Counted from the first letter of the stretch, positions 46,105 through 56,968 are shown. The stretch: 64,000 nt of DNA from Tolumonas auensis DSM 9187 (GCF_000023065.1 NC_012691.1:1966501-2030500), one strand, 5' to 3'. The notes: a model not told the origin generated them from the sequence alone. A program made the numbers and translations.

Positions 46105-47283
46105 TCAGACTACAGCGCCAAAGCAACGCACCTGATTTCTGCCGTTTTCTTTGGCCTGATACAAAGCAATATCCGCTTGTCTGATCGCTTCATCAAATGC
46201 GGAATGCTTGTCTTTTCCGGGTAATGCCACAACACCAATACTCAGCGTGATCTGAATAGCATGCTGATCAACCTGTATGGGTTTCGCTGCAACCTGCGCC
46301 CTGACCCGCTCCGCCCAATGTAACGCGTCCGTTATGTTCGTTCCCGGCAAGACGACAATGAACTCTTCCCCGCCATAACGCGCCAGAATATCGTGGTGCC
46401 GGATGTTCTGCCGCAACCGCTCCGCCACTTCCTTCAGGACAGCATCCCCCACCGGATGACCATAATCATCATTGGTCTTTTTGAAATAATCGATATCAAT
46501 CATTGCGACGCTGTAATCAGTTGCTGATAACTTGCCGTCAGAATTAAACAAAGCAGCCGACTGCTCATTCAATCCGTACCGGTTATAAATCCCGGTTAAG
46601 GCATCGTACGACGCAAAAGCTGCCAGCTTTTGCTGCAGCCACTGCGAGGTGATCAACATGATGCTGAAACTTAATCCCAGCAGCACGATAATAACGTTAA
46701 AAACCAGCAAAAGATTACTGATGTTGGTATTCAGCAGGGAGTAGGAAGGTTCGTACTGATAAGTCAGAAAACGCAATAAGGAACCGGCGGTTGCCAGAAT
46801 ACAGGTGAGCGCAAACATCAATCGTCCTGATTCATATTGCGCTCTGTCCTTTAATGCTTCCCGGATGCACAGGATACTTTGCACGTTAAACACAAAGGAA
46901 ACCAGCTCCGCGCGTTTTATTTCCGGTACCCCGGTATGCAGCATGAACAGCAGCAAAAGTGCTATCAGGAGTGAAAAGGCCAGAATGGAATAATGAACCG
47001 ATTTGAGACGCTGGTTATATTGCAGCAATCCCAGCCATAACAGATTGGTACCGATAAAGCTGAAGGCATTACCGAAAAAGACACTAACCCATAACGGCGC
47101 ATAGGCACGATATACAGCGAAAAATATACCAAGTGTAAAAAAGCAGAATCCGATCACCCAGTAAGGCATGCCCGGACAGACATAACGATCCCGCAGTAAA
47201 GCGGCAAGCCCGCCGGAAATAAGAAAGCCGATGAAAACACACATCAGCATCATGCTTTTAATATCGAGATGAATAATATCCAT
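46105..47283 (-). CDS. Membrane-bound diguanylate cyclase (GGDEF)
   Basis: This 392-aa protein has seven to eight transmembrane helices in the first 215 residues, followed by a GGDEF domain (about 222-392) with FASYDALTGIYNRYGLNE, MIDIDYFKKTNDDYGHPVGD, the active site ARYGGEEFIVVLPG and IALYQAKENGRNQV. GGEEF is a fully active variant, so it should make cyclic di-GMP. A recognisable RxxD inhibitory site upstream of the active site was not found. The signal sensed by the membrane part is unknown. Confidence 0.92.
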   Translation of the reverse strand: MDIIHLDIKSMMLMCVFIGFLISGGLAALLRDRYVCPGMPYWVIGFCFFTLGIFFAVYRAYAPLWVSVFFGNAFSFIGTNLLWLGLLQYNQRLKSVHYSILAFSLLIALLLLFMLHTGVPEIKRAELVSFVFNVQSILCIREALKDRAQYESGRLMFALTCILATAGSLLRFLTYQYEPSYSLLNTNISNLLLVFNVIIVLLGLSFSIMLITSQWLQQKLAAFASYDALTGIYNRYGLNEQSAALFNSDGKLSATDYSVAMIDIDYFKKTNDDYGHPVGDAVLKEVAERLRQNIRHHDILARYGGEEFIVVLPGTNITDALHWAERVRAQVAAKPIQVDQHAIQITLSIGVVALPGKDKHSAFDEAIRQADIALYQAKENGRNQVRCFGAVV

Positions 47284-47385
47284 ATAGAACCGACAAATAA
47301 GCGTTATATAAAATGTACCTTATATCCGGCGCTGATGTGCAATGGTTTAGCTAATTTAAATCGCAGTAACTCCTGACATACAGGT

Positions 47386-50046
47386 TTACTTGCTGAAAAA
47401 ACGACGAGCCACCAATTTGCGGCCTTCTTCCAGAACACCAAGACCCAACGCCAGCACAATCATCAACCCCCACACGGCGAGTTCGAGCGGATGCGTACCA
47501 AATAACTCATTCCCCCATGGGGTATAAACCACCAGCAGGATCAGTACCACTTCAACAGCGATCCCCAGCCATAACATCGGGTTATGACTCAGTTTCATTG
47601 GAAAAGCAGAGGCTCTCGGGTGCCGGCAGACAAAAAGATTGATGACCTGCGCCATGACAATCGAGGCAAGGCAGGCAGTGGTCGCTTGCAGATAAAGCGG
47701 GTCGGTGTTACCCAGCATGGAACCATATTCCCAGCCAGACTGACGCAAGACAAAAAAGAAGACAAACAGCGATGCGGCGGCTTCCAGCATTCCCAGCCAC
47801 AGATACGCGCGGATCACCACACCCCAGGATAACAAGCGTTCCTTCGGCGGTCGCGGTGGTTGTTGCATTAGTTTTTTATCGGAAGGTTCCGCACCCAGTG
47901 CTAACGCCGGCAACATATCTGTCCCCAGATCCACGGCCAGTATTTGTATAATGGTCAGCGGTAACGGAATTCTGAAAATCACAAACGCAATATAAGGCAG
48001 TATTTCAGGAATATTCGACGTCAGAATATACGTCATGAATTTGCGGATATTTTCAAAAACGGTCCGCCCTTCCTCTATAGCATTTACAATGCTGGCGAAG
48101 TTGTCGTCTAATAAAATAATGTCCGCAGCTTCTTTGGCAACATCGGTACCGGATATTCCCATCGCAATCCCGATATCGGCGATTTTCAGTGCCGGGGCAT
48201 CATTTACGCCATCCCCGGTCACCGCCACAATTTCCTTTTTCCGTTTCAGGGCTTTCACGACATGCATTTTCTGCTCTGCCGTCACACGGGCAAAAATGAT
48301 CTCGGGGCTTTCCAGCGCCAGATGCAAATGTGCCGCGGTCATTTTCCGTAAAGCTTCACCTTGTAAAACCAGTGGATTATCCGATTTTATCAGACCAATC
48401 TGCCGGGCAATCGCAACAGCCGTCTGCGGATGATCCCCCGTCACCATGATGACCTTGATCCCCGCTGAATGGCAGCGCTCAATCGCCTCTTTCACCTCAG
48501 GACGTGGCGGATCCTGCAAACCAATCAGTGCCGAAAAAATCAGATTTTCTTCCTGCGGCGTCTGCTCTGCTTCCAGACGGCAATAGGCAAAAGCGAGTAC
48601 CCGCAAGCCATCCTTCGCCATCCTGTTCTGCGCCGCAATGATTTGCTGTTGTACCGCCTGATCGGCAGGGCTGATCACATTCCGGCTATCAATATGACTG
48701 CAGAGCGGTAGCACCATTTCTGGTGCGCCCTTACAATAAAGCCAGCGAACACCGTCATGTTCGATCACCACCGACATACGTTTCCGCTCACTGTCAAAAG
48801 CAATTTCAGATAACACCGGAATATCGCCAAAATCATGGCTTTTTCTGCCAAACTCGGCCAGCGCAATCTCCATCGGATCACCCAGCAAAACATAATGTTT
48901 CTTCTGAAAACTTTTCTTCAGGTTATGACAGTATTGTGCATTCTGAATCAGCCGGATTTCATTCTCATACTGTGCATGATCAGCAACGGAAACGAGTTGT
49001 TCATGAATATAAATCTGTGCGGCAGTCATCTTGTTCTGGGTCAGCGTGCCCGTTTTATCCGAACAAATCACTGTTGTGGAACCCAGGGTTTCTACTGCTG
49101 GTAAATGACGCACCAGTGCATTCCGCTTTGCCATACGCTGCGTGGCCATGGCCAGACTCAGCGTCACCGTCGGCAGCAACCCTTCCGGCACATTGGCCAC
49201 AATAATGCCAATCGCAAACATCAGACTTGTCCAGAAGGGCAACCCGATTACAGTTCCGACCACAAAGAATACCAACCCCAGAAAAGCGGCAAACGCGGCG
49301 ACCAGTTTTGAAAGACGGGCGATCTCCTGTTGCAGATGAGAGACACTGCTTTTTTCTGTCTGCGTAAGATGTGCAATCTGGCCAAACTCAGTATGCAGTC
49401 CGGTTGCAAAAATTATTGCCCGGCACTGACCAGACATAATTGACGTACCCGCCAGCAGCAGATTTTTAGCGTTCAACACAGAATTATCTGTCACTGCATC
49501 TGCAATCCGCGCCTTTGGCAACGACTCGCCGGTGATCGTTGCGGTATTTACCCGCACTCCGGAGGCATAAATAACCCGGCAATCGGCAGGAACATTGTCC
49601 CCTTCTTCCAGAACGAGACAGTCACCAGGCACCAGAATTTCTGCAGACACCGTTTGCATCTTGCCATCCCGGTATACCAGAGCTTGCTGTGGTAACAACT
49701 TAGTTAATGCGGCAATAGCCCGTTCAGCACGATATTCCTGCCAGAAGGAAAAAATGCCATTGATTAAAATAACGCCAAGAATGGCTATTCCCAGAGCCAG
49801 CATTCCTTCACCGGGTGCATTGACTTCCGCAAAAAATGCCAGCCCGGCGGCAACCCACAGAATAATGGCAAAGAAATGAGTAAATTCTCTGAGAAAGAGA
49901 AGCAGAATGGATTGGCGTTTGATCTCTTCCAGTTTGTTATAACCAAACTCTTTCAGGCGGCGTTGTGCCTCATCATTACTTAACCCTTCCTCCGTCGTTC
50001 TGAGGCTTTCCAGTGCTTCTGCAACTGACAAATTGGCGATAAACAT
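47386..50046 (-). CDS. Cation-transporting P-type ATPase (P2-type)
   Basis: This 886-aa pump has the phosphorylation site CSDKTGTLT near residue 332, the actuator loop TGESLPKA, the nucleotide domain KGAPEMVLPL and the hinge VTGDGVNDAPALKIADIGIAMG. There are about ten membrane helices, with VANVPEGLLPT in helix 4 (PEGL is typical of P2-type pumps). A cation-ATPase N-terminal domain (ALESLRTTEEGLSNDEA) begins the protein. The ion is probably Ca2+, Na+/K+ or Mg2+-like; sequence inspection does not settle it. It appears monocistronic. Confidence 0.92.
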   Translation of the reverse strand: MFIANLSVAEALESLRTTEEGLSNDEAQRRLKEFGYNKLEEIKRQSILLLFLREFTHFFAIILWVAAGLAFFAEVNAPGEGMLALGIAILGVILINGIFSFWQEYRAERAIAALTKLLPQQALVYRDGKMQTVSAEILVPGDCLVLEEGDNVPADCRVIYASGVRVNTATITGESLPKARIADAVTDNSVLNAKNLLLAGTSIMSGQCRAIIFATGLHTEFGQIAHLTQTEKSSVSHLQQEIARLSKLVAAFAAFLGLVFFVVGTVIGLPFWTSLMFAIGIIVANVPEGLLPTVTLSLAMATQRMAKRNALVRHLPAVETLGSTTVICSDKTGTLTQNKMTAAQIYIHEQLVSVADHAQYENEIRLIQNAQYCHNLKKSFQKKHYVLLGDPMEIALAEFGRKSHDFGDIPVLSEIAFDSERKRMSVVIEHDGVRWLYCKGAPEMVLPLCSHIDSRNVISPADQAVQQQIIAAQNRMAKDGLRVLAFAYCRLEAEQTPQEENLIFSALIGLQDPPRPEVKEAIERCHSAGIKVIMVTGDHPQTAVAIARQIGLIKSDNPLVLQGEALRKMTAAHLHLALESPEIIFARVTAEQKMHVVKALKRKKEIVAVTGDGVNDAPALKIADIGIAMGISGTDVAKEAADIILLDDNFASIVNAIEEGRTVFENIRKFMTYILTSNIPEILPYIAFVIFRIPLPLTIIQILAVDLGTDMLPALALGAEPSDKKLMQQPPRPPKERLLSWGVVIRAYLWLGMLEAAASLFVFFFVLRQSGWEYGSMLGNTDPLYLQATTACLASIVMAQVINLFVCRHPRASAFPMKLSHNPMLWLGIAVEVVLILLVVYTPWGNELFGTHPLELAVWGLMIVLALGLGVLEEGRKLVARRFFSK

Positions 50047-50261
50047 AGTCTGATCCCAATCATTGCTCTCTGATCTCTCATCACTAAGCGTAGTTCAGAA
50101 CCCTCAATGTCTCTATTGCCACTATTGAAGATTCAACCAGAACCACATGTCATATGACGCAAACGGAAAGACCAGGCGTAGACATTTACGATAAAGCCTA
50201 CTAATAATGGGGAAAGATTTTTAATCCAAATAATCCAAAGCATTAACAGGAGTACAACCGT

Positions 50262-50699
50262 ATGAGCATGCACTTCAAACCACGCAGGGCGACCTGTATT
50301 GTGGAATGTGAACATGGCATTTTACTGACTGAAACCAGTCATGATTTGTTGCTGCTTCCGGGCGGTCAGGCTAACCGGGGAGAATCCCGTCTGGAAGCTG
50401 CGATCCGGGAACTAAAAGAAGAAACCAATCTGCAGGCGCATGCCGCCATCTTCCTGTTTGATCATGAATCCCGTTCTAACCGGCATAAAGTGTTTTATCT
50501 GATCGCTTCCGGCACGCCGATCCCGATGGATGATGCCAAGGCGCTGTATTACTACGATACCTTGCCAGCCAATAAAGCCGCCAAGCTATCACCGGCAACG
50601 AGAGAGATCATTGAGCATTTCAAAGCGGTAAAAGCTGAACATCAGCATCATCTGGATGCATTAAAAGCGATTTGTCTGAAAGACAAACTGCCACTGTAA
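50262..50699 (+). CDS. Nudix hydrolase
   Basis: This 145-aa protein has the Nudix box G-x5-E-x7-REL-x-EE (GGQANRGESRLEAAIRELKE). The Gly normally found after EE-x is replaced by Asn (EETNLQA). It hydrolyses a nucleoside diphosphate linked to another group; the substrate is unknown. The start follows ACAGGAGTAC. The C-terminal tail (HFKAVKAEHQHHLDALKAI) is helical and outside the usual fold. It stands alone between the ATPase and LysR genes. Confidence 0.9.
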   Translation: MSMHFKPRRATCIVECEHGILLTETSHDLLLLPGGQANRGESRLEAAIRELKEETNLQAHAAIFLFDHESRSNRHKVFYLIASGTPIPMDDAKALYYYDTLPANKAAKLSPATREIIEHFKAVKAEHQHHLDALKAICLKDKLPL

Positions 50700-50763
50700 G
50701 TTGCTTACACTGCAATCGGGGCCAGCAATACAGGTACTTTCCCACTTGCTGGCCCGCTGAACG

Positions 50764-51726
50764 TTATTCAATTCCTTTCTTCACCTCAAATCGTTTCGCG
50801 ATCTGGCTGATAATGTCTCTTTCAGTACGAATGAAATTAACAAACGCCTGAGCAACCGGCGACAATCGTTTCCCGCGCGCATGCACCAGACACCAGCTGC
50901 GATAAAGCGGCAGCCCCTTCACTGGCAGCTCCCGCAAATCCCCGGTCTGCAACTCACGATACACCGCATGTCGTGGTAAAAATGCAATCCCCAGTCCGGC
51001 CATCACGCCTTCGCATTGTGCCTCGTGCGAGTTAAGTTCCATCGTTCTGGTGAAATGCACCCGCTTCTGCTGGAAAAACTCTTCACAGGCTTTTCGTGTA
51101 CCGGAGCCTGACTCACGGATCAGTAAAGGGTATTCCTGCAGATCATTCAGCGTTAACTCTTCCGCTTTAATCTGACATAACGGATGCTCTGCAGGGGCGA
51201 CTGCCACAATCGGGTTATTCAGAAATGGCATAAACTCGAGCGCCATATCTTCAGGCACCAGCGACATGATCACCAGATCATCACGGTTATCGGCCAGCCG
51301 GCGTATGATCTGCGCACGGTTTACAACCCGAAGTAATGGGCTGACATCAGGAAATCGTTGCTGGAATGCCGACAATAAATGAGGTGTCAGATATTTGGCG
51401 CTCGACTCAGCCGCGATACGTAACTGACCTTTAAGTGAGCCACGCAGATCAGAGAGCTGCATATCCAGCTCATCCAGTCGCTGAAAGATATCTGTGGTCG
51501 CCTCGGATAATCGTTCGGCAGCGGCCGTGAGATACAGTTTTTTACCCACATACTCAAATAATGGCTGATCGATCAGTTCTTCCAACTGACGGATCTGCAA
51601 ACTGACCGCCGGTTGAGTCAGCGACATCGCCTCGGCGGCACGACTGTAAGAGAGCAACTTACAGACGGATCTGAACACCTGTAATTGTCTTAACGTGATT
51701 CGCATCAATGAATTTCGCATCGCCAC
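50764..51726 (-). CDS. LysR-family regulator, probable regulator of pycAB
   Basis: This 320-aa protein has the LysR winged helix (TLRQLQVFRSVCKLLSYSRA, SLTQPAVSLQIRQLEELI) and a CbbR-like effector domain. It is divergent from pycA with 125 bases between. The same arrangement, LysR facing the pyruvate carboxylase genes, is known as PycR-pycAB in Pseudomonas, so control of the downstream pair is likely. Several in-frame ATG codons near the start (MAMRNSLMRIT) leave the exact N-terminus open. Confidence 0.88.
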   Translation of the reverse strand: MAMRNSLMRITLRQLQVFRSVCKLLSYSRAAEAMSLTQPAVSLQIRQLEELIDQPLFEYVGKKLYLTAAAERLSEATTDIFQRLDELDMQLSDLRGSLKGQLRIAAESSAKYLTPHLLSAFQQRFPDVSPLLRVVNRAQIIRRLADNRDDLVIMSLVPEDMALEFMPFLNNPIVAVAPAEHPLCQIKAEELTLNDLQEYPLLIRESGSGTRKACEEFFQQKRVHFTRTMELNSHEAQCEGVMAGLGIAFLPRHAVYRELQTGDLRELPVKGLPLYRSWCLVHARGKRLSPVAQAFVNFIRTERDIISQIAKRFEVKKGIE

Positions 51727-51851
51727 CCCTGATGTATAAGTATTTACTTATAGTAAACACAATAAGAATTAATTTAAATTAATTCCTAATGTGTCGTAGG
51801 GTTAGGTGTTAGGAATCGTTCACCAGTGAACATACAAGGAGGCAGTTTTTC

Positions 51852-53267
51852 GTGATCAAAAAAATTCTGATTGCCAACCGTGGTGAAATTGCAGTGCGTA
51901 TCGTCCGCGCTTGCGCTGAACTGGGTATCCGCTCGGTGGCTGTTTATTCAGAAGCCGACCGCCATGCATTACACGTGAAACGTGCAGATGAAGCTTACAC
52001 CCTGGGCGCTGATCCACTCGCCGGCTATCTTAGTCCGCAACGTCTGGTGAGTCTGGCCGTAGAAACCGGCTGTGATGCCCTGCATCCCGGTTACGGATTT
52101 CTTTCGGAAAATCCCCTGTTAGCCGATCTTTGCGATCAGCACGGTATAAAATTTATCGGCCCGAGCGCTGAAGTTATCCGCCGTATGGGCGATAAAACTG
52201 AAGCCCGTCGCAGTATGATCGCCGCAGGCGTTCCTTGTACCCCGGGTACTGAAGGCAATCTGGCTGATCTGGCCGAAGCAATCAGTGAAGCTGAGCGTAT
52301 CGGTTACCCGATCATGCTGAAAGCAACTTCCGGTGGTGGTGGCCGTGGTATTCGTCGCTGTAACAGCCGCGAAGAACTGGAACAGGCTTATCCTCGTGTT
52401 ATTTCCGAGGCTACAAAAGCGTTCGGCTCAGCAGAAGTTTTTCTGGAAAAATGCATTGTTAATCCAAAGCATATTGAAGCGCAGATCCTTGCTGACAGCT
52501 TTGGTAACACCGTTCATCTGTATGAACGCGACTGTTCGATTCAACGTCGTAACCAGAAACTGATCGAAATTGCACCAAGTCCGCAACTGACACCGGAACA
52601 ACGCGCTTATATCGGTGAACTGTCGGTACGTGCAGCGAAAGCTGTAGGTTACGAAAACGCCGGTACGGTTGAATTCCTGCTCACCGGCGATGAAGTTTAT
52701 TTCATGGAAATGAACACCCGCGTGCAGGTGGAACATACCATCACCGAAGAAATCACCGGCATCGATATTGTCCGTGAACAAATCCGTATTGCTTCCGGAT
52801 TGCCACTGTCAGTAAAACAGGATGACATCCGTCATCAGGGTTTTGCTCTGCAGTTCCGAATCAATGCTGAAGATCCGAAAAATAATTTCTTCCCTTCTTT
52901 CGGCAAGATAACCCGTTATTACGCACCCGGTGGTCCGGGCGTACGTACCGATACAGCGATTTATACCGGCTATGTTATTCCGCCTCACTACGACTCTATG
53001 TGTCTGAAACTGATCGTATGGGCAATGACCTGGGAAGAAGCATTAGCACGTGGTTTGCGAGCACTGGACGATATGCGGTTACATGGCGTGAAAACGACCA
53101 CTGCGTATTATCAGGAGATCCTGCGTAACCCTGAATTCCGGACCGGCGAGTTCAATACCAGCTTTGTGGAAAACCATCCCGAACTGCTGGAATATTCAGA
53201 AAAACGCAGCCCTGACCAATTGGCACTCGCTATCGCAACGGCTATCGCGGCATACGCCGGATTATAA
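51852..53267 (+). CDS. pycA: Pyruvate carboxylase subunit A (biotin carboxylase)
   Basis: This 471-aa ATP-dependent biotin carboxylase starts with GTG after AAGGAGG. The N-terminal ILIANRGEIAVRIVRA, the ATP-grasp loop MLKATSGGGGRGIR, the KHIEAQILAD segment and the active-site MEMNTRVQVEHTITEEITGIDIV are present. Together with the biotin-bearing subunit encoded next, it makes oxaloacetate from pyruvate. A separate acetyl-CoA carboxylase AccC would look similar, but the neighbour (pycB) and LysR gene identify it as PycA. Confidence 0.93.
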   Translation: MIKKILIANRGEIAVRIVRACAELGIRSVAVYSEADRHALHVKRADEAYTLGADPLAGYLSPQRLVSLAVETGCDALHPGYGFLSENPLLADLCDQHGIKFIGPSAEVIRRMGDKTEARRSMIAAGVPCTPGTEGNLADLAEAISEAERIGYPIMLKATSGGGGRGIRRCNSREELEQAYPRVISEATKAFGSAEVFLEKCIVNPKHIEAQILADSFGNTVHLYERDCSIQRRNQKLIEIAPSPQLTPEQRAYIGELSVRAAKAVGYENAGTVEFLLTGDEVYFMEMNTRVQVEHTITEEITGIDIVREQIRIASGLPLSVKQDDIRHQGFALQFRINAEDPKNNFFPSFGKITRYYAPGGPGVRTDTAIYTGYVIPPHYDSMCLKLIVWAMTWEEALARGLRALDDMRLHGVKTTTAYYQEILRNPEFRTGEFNTSFVENHPELLEYSEKRSPDQLALAIATAIAAYAGL

Positions 53268-53306
53268 GAATTTCAGACCGGACGACCGGAAGAGGAAGAA
53301 TTAAGA

Positions 53307-55118
53307 ATGAGCAAGAAAATTACTGTCACCGATACCATCCTGCGTGATTCCCATCAGTCCCTGCTGGCAACCCGCATGCGTACCGAAGATATGCTGCCAA
53401 TCTGCAGCAAGCTGGATCAGGTTGGCTACTGGTCTCTGGAAGTCTGGGGCGGTGCGACATTTGATTCCTGTGTACGTTTCCTGAAAGAAGATCCGTGGGA
53501 ACGTCTGCGCGAACTGCGTCGTGCATTACCAAACACCCGTCTGCAGATGTTGCTGCGTGGTCAGAACCTGCTGGGCTACCGTCACTACAGTGACGACGTG
53601 GTAGAAGCCTTTGTCGCGAAAGCAGCTGAGAACGGCATCGACGTATTCCGTATATTCGATGCCATGAACGATGTGCGCAATCTGGCAACCGCCATCCGTG
53701 CAGTGAAGAAAGTCGGTAAACACGCCCAGGGCACCATTTGCTACACCACCAGCCCGGTACATACTACCGAAGCTTTTGTTGCGCAGGCGCGTGATCTGGT
53801 CGATTTAGGCGTTGATTCTATTGCCATCAAAGATATGGCCGGCCTGCTGACACCGTTTGCCACCGGCGAGCTGGTTAAAGCGCTGAAAGAAGCGGTAGAC
53901 CTGCCTATCTTCATCCATTCGCATGATACTGCCGGCATCGCCACTATGTGTCAGCTGAAAGCAATTGAAAACGGCGTGGATAACATCGATACCGCCATCT
54001 CCAGCATGGCCTGGGGTACCAGCCACCCGGCAACCGAATCCATGGTTGCTGCACTGCGCGGTTCAGAATATGACACGGGTCTGGATCTGGAACTGCTGCA
54101 GGAAATCGGCATGTATTTCAATGCTATTCGCAAGAAATACCACCAGTATGAAAGCGAGTTCACCGGTGTGGACACCCGCGTTCAGATCAATCAGGTTCCT
54201 GGCGGTATGGTTTCCAACCTGGCGAACCAGCTGAAAGAACAAGGTGCACTGAGCCGCATCAACGAAGTATTTGATGAAATTCCTCGTGTACGTAAAGACC
54301 TTGGCTATCCGCCGCTGGTCACACCAACCTCTCAGATCGTGGGTACTCAGGCCGTATTCAATGTGCTGGCAGGCGAACGTTACAAAACCATCACCAACGA
54401 AGTAAAACTGTATCTGCAAGGCCGCTATGGTAAAGCACCAGCAGCTGTTAATGCAGCGCTGCAGCGTCAGGCGATCGGTAACGAAGAAGTGATCGATGTG
54501 CGTCCGGCTGACTTGCTGAAACCTGAACTGACTAAGCTGAAAGCAGAAATTGGTGCACTGGCAAAATCAGAAGAAGATGTGCTGACGTATGCCATGTTCC
54601 CTGATATCGGTCGTAAGTTCTTGCAGGAACGCGAAAACGGCACTCTGACTCCGGAAGTATTACTGCCACTGCCAGATTCAGCCGCTGCACAGTCAGTAGC
54701 CAAAGAAGGCATGCCGACTGAGTTTGTAATTGATGTGCATGGCGAGTCTTACCATATCGATATCACCGGTATCGGTATCAAGAGCGACAACAAACGCCAC
54801 TTCTACATGTCGATTGATGGTCTGCCGGAAGAAGTTGTTTTTGAACCACTGAATAATTACGTGGGCGCAGCTTCAAGCAGCAAACGTAAACAAGCCACGG
54901 CACCTGGCGATGTCAGCACCGCTATGCCGGGTAACATCGTTGACGTACTGGTAAAAGAAGGCGACAGCGTTAAAGCCGGTCAGCCACTGCTGGTTACAGA
55001 AGCGATGAAGATGGAAACTGAAATCATGGCGCCGGTTGCCGGCACAGTGAAGGCTATTCACGTGGCTAAAGGTGATCGTATCAATCCGGGCGATGTCCTG
55101 GTTGAGATTGCAGAGTAA
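53307..55118 (+). CDS. pycB: Pyruvate carboxylase subunit B (carboxyltransferase plus biotin carrier)
   Basis: This 603-aa protein has an N-terminal HMGL-like carboxyltransferase barrel (about 1-270), with [17 protein letters not shown] and FIHSHDTAG metal-binding His residues. A conserved carboxylase domain follows. A Lys/Ala/Thr-rich linker (about 530-540) leads to a biotinyl domain with the acceptor K568 in TEAMKMETE. It is homologous to OadA, but no oadB or oadG (sodium-pump subunits) are nearby, and pycA precedes it by 39 bases. A two-subunit pyruvate carboxylase is therefore the right reading. Confidence 0.93.
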   Translation: MSKKITVTDTILRDSHQSLLATRMRTEDMLPICSKLDQVGYWSLEVWGGATFDSCVRFLKEDPWERLRELRRALPNTRLQMLLRGQNLLGYRHYSDDVVEAFVAKAAENGIDVFRIFDAMNDVRNLATAIRAVKKVGKHAQGTICYTTSPVHTTEAFVAQARDLVDLGVDSIAIKDMAGLLTPFATGELVKALKEAVDLPIFIHSHDTAGIATMCQLKAIENGVDNIDTAISSMAWGTSHPATESMVAALRGSEYDTGLDLELLQEIGMYFNAIRKKYHQYESEFTGVDTRVQINQVPGGMVSNLANQLKEQGALSRINEVFDEIPRVRKDLGYPPLVTPTSQIVGTQAVFNVLAGERYKTITNEVKLYLQGRYGKAPAAVNAALQRQAIGNEEVIDVRPADLLKPELTKLKAEIGALAKSEEDVLTYAMFPDIGRKFLQERENGTLTPEVLLPLPDSAAAQSVAKEGMPTEFVIDVHGESYHIDITGIGIKSDNKRHFYMSIDGLPEEVVFEPLNNYVGAASSSKRKQATAPGDVSTAMPGNIVDVLVKEGDSVKAGQPLLVTEAMKMETEIMAPVAGTVKAIHVAKGDRINPGDVLVEIAE

Positions 55119-55156
55119 AGATACGCCGGAAAACCAGATAAAAACCGGTAAACTTT

Positions 55157-55185
55157 AAGCCCCGTTCATTCGGGGCTTTTTTTTA
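55157..55185 (+). terminator. Rho-independent terminator of pycAB
   Basis: AAGCCCCG and CGGGGCTT form a perfect 8-bp stem with a six-base loop, followed by a run of T. It lies 38 bases after the pycB stop. Confidence 0.95.
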
Positions 55186-55276
55186 TTTGCACAGAAAGAA
55201 CCGGCTTAATTCTCTGTTAAGGTTCATTCAATATCATGACACACTCAGGTTTCAGATTTATTAAACAGGTAGCAGA

Positions 55277-56905
55277 GTGCCATTAAGATTTAACCTTAAG
55301 AGTCAGTACTTTACATTATTGCTGGCAATCTATTTCACCCTGATCCTCAACTATCCGTTTTTCCGTGAATCATGGAAGGTATTGGGAAAAATTGAACAGG
55401 TGAAAGCCGGATTCATTGTTTCCATTCCTTTTTTTGTTCTGTTTGCCTTAATCATTCTGTTTTCGCTGTTCACGATCAAATACATCAGTAAACCCATCTT
55501 CATTTTTCTGACGGTATCTTCTTCTTTGGTGTTCTATGCCGGGCTGACGTATGGCGTCGTATTTGACTATGGCATGATCCAGAACTCATCTCAGACCAAC
55601 TTGGCTGAAGCACTGAGTTACCTCAATCCGTCCCTGATTATCAGTTTTATCCTGACCGGCATACTGCCTGCGTTTTTTATCACCAGAGCCAACATTATCT
55701 ATCGCCCTCTGGTTAAAGAAGTTTTAAGCAAAACAGCTCTGATGAGTCTTTCACTGTTAGGGCTCCTGATCATTGCATTTTTCTACTATCAGGATTACGC
55801 CTCTATCGGGCGTAATAATCGGTTCCTGCAGAAATATATCGTTCCGACCCAATACGTCTCGAGCGGTTATAAATATCTGAAGAAGAACTATTTCACGACG
55901 CCACTGGTTTATCAGCAACTGGGGCTCGACTCAAGAAAAGCGGCCGCGGCGACCGTTACCCGCCCGCAAGTCACCGTCATGGTATTGGGTGAAACAGCCC
56001 GCGCGATGAACTACCGCTACAATGGTTATTCCCGCGATACGAATCCGTTCACCGTATCCGACAATCTGATTTCCTTCCGCCACGTGTCTTCCTGTGGAAC
56101 AGCCACGGCCGTTTCTGTGCCCTGCATGTTTTCATTCATGGGCCGCGCAAATTATGACGAAAACCGGGCCGCTAATCAGGATAACGTATTAGATGTGATC
56201 CAACGATCCGGCATTAATACCCAGTGGATAGATAATGATGGCGGCTGTAAAGGCGTTTGCGGACACGTACCCACCATCAGTATCAGCACCAAGACCGATT
56301 CACCGCTGTGTGATGGCGAATACTGTTTCGATGACATCATACTGCCTGAGCTGGAAAAAGCGCTGGCGAAAGCCAACGGCAAAGATACGCTGATCGTATT
56401 GCATCTGATTGGTAGTCATGGCCCGACTTATTACCGTCGTTATCCGGCCTCGCACCGTAAATTCACACCGGATTGCCAGCGGAGTGACATTCAGAACTGT
56501 ACCCGTGAAGAACTGGTCAATACCTACGATAATACGATCGCTTACACTGACTACATGCTGTCGCGGATTGTAAATGTCCTGAAAGTGCACACTGACCAAT
56601 ACAACACCAACATGCTGTACATGTCCGATCATGGCGAATCACTGGGGGAAAACGGGCTCTATTTGCACGGCACACCGTATGCGATTGCCCCGAAAGAACA
56701 GACCCATGTACCGGCATTACTCTGGTTATCGGATAACTATGTAAGAGAAAACCGGATTGATACGACCTGCCTGCGCAAAAATGCAGAATCAGAACAGATC
56801 TCCCAGGATTATCTGTCCCACAGCCTGCTTGGCTTAACGAATGTTGCGACATCAGTCTACAAACCAGAACTGGACTTTCTGTCTGGTTGTCGTGAAGCCA
56901 GCTGA
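55277..56905 (+). CDS. eptA: Phosphoethanolamine-lipid A transferase (EptA/MCR-type)
   Basis: This 542-aa inner-membrane enzyme starts with GTG. Five membrane helices lie in the first 180 residues, followed by a periplasmic sulfatase-fold domain. The zinc and catalytic residues are in VLGETARAMNYRY, CGTATAVSVPCMFS (T277 as likely nucleophile), HLIGSHGPTYYRRYP and YMSDHGESLGENGLYLHGTPY. At least eight cysteines form the usual disulfides. It adds phosphoethanolamine to lipid A and lowers binding of polymyxins. No PmrAB-type two-component genes are next to it. MCR-type resistance proteins belong to the same family; the sequence does not show which branch this is. Confidence 0.93.
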   Translation: MPLRFNLKSQYFTLLLAIYFTLILNYPFFRESWKVLGKIEQVKAGFIVSIPFFVLFALIILFSLFTIKYISKPIFIFLTVSSSLVFYAGLTYGVVFDYGMIQNSSQTNLAEALSYLNPSLIISFILTGILPAFFITRANIIYRPLVKEVLSKTALMSLSLLGLLIIAFFYYQDYASIGRNNRFLQKYIVPTQYVSSGYKYLKKNYFTTPLVYQQLGLDSRKAAAATVTRPQVTVMVLGETARAMNYRYNGYSRDTNPFTVSDNLISFRHVSSCGTATAVSVPCMFSFMGRANYDENRAANQDNVLDVIQRSGINTQWIDNDGGCKGVCGHVPTISISTKTDSPLCDGEYCFDDIILPELEKALAKANGKDTLIVLHLIGSHGPTYYRRYPASHRKFTPDCQRSDIQNCTREELVNTYDNTIAYTDYMLSRIVNVLKVHTDQYNTNMLYMSDHGESLGENGLYLHGTPYAIAPKEQTHVPALLWLSDNYVRENRIDTTCLRKNAESEQISQDYLSHSLLGLTNVATSVYKPELDFLSGCREAS

Positions 56906-56930
56906 CCTTCAGAGAAATCATGTTCAGACA

Positions 56931-56968
56931 AAAAATCCGGGGATCAACTCTCCGGGTTTGGTTTTTTG
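56931..56968 (+). terminator. Rho-independent terminator of eptA
   Basis: AAATCCGG pairs with TCCGGGTTT (one G-T wobble), with ten bases between and GGTTTTTT following. It lies 26 bases after the eptA stop. Confidence 0.8.
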
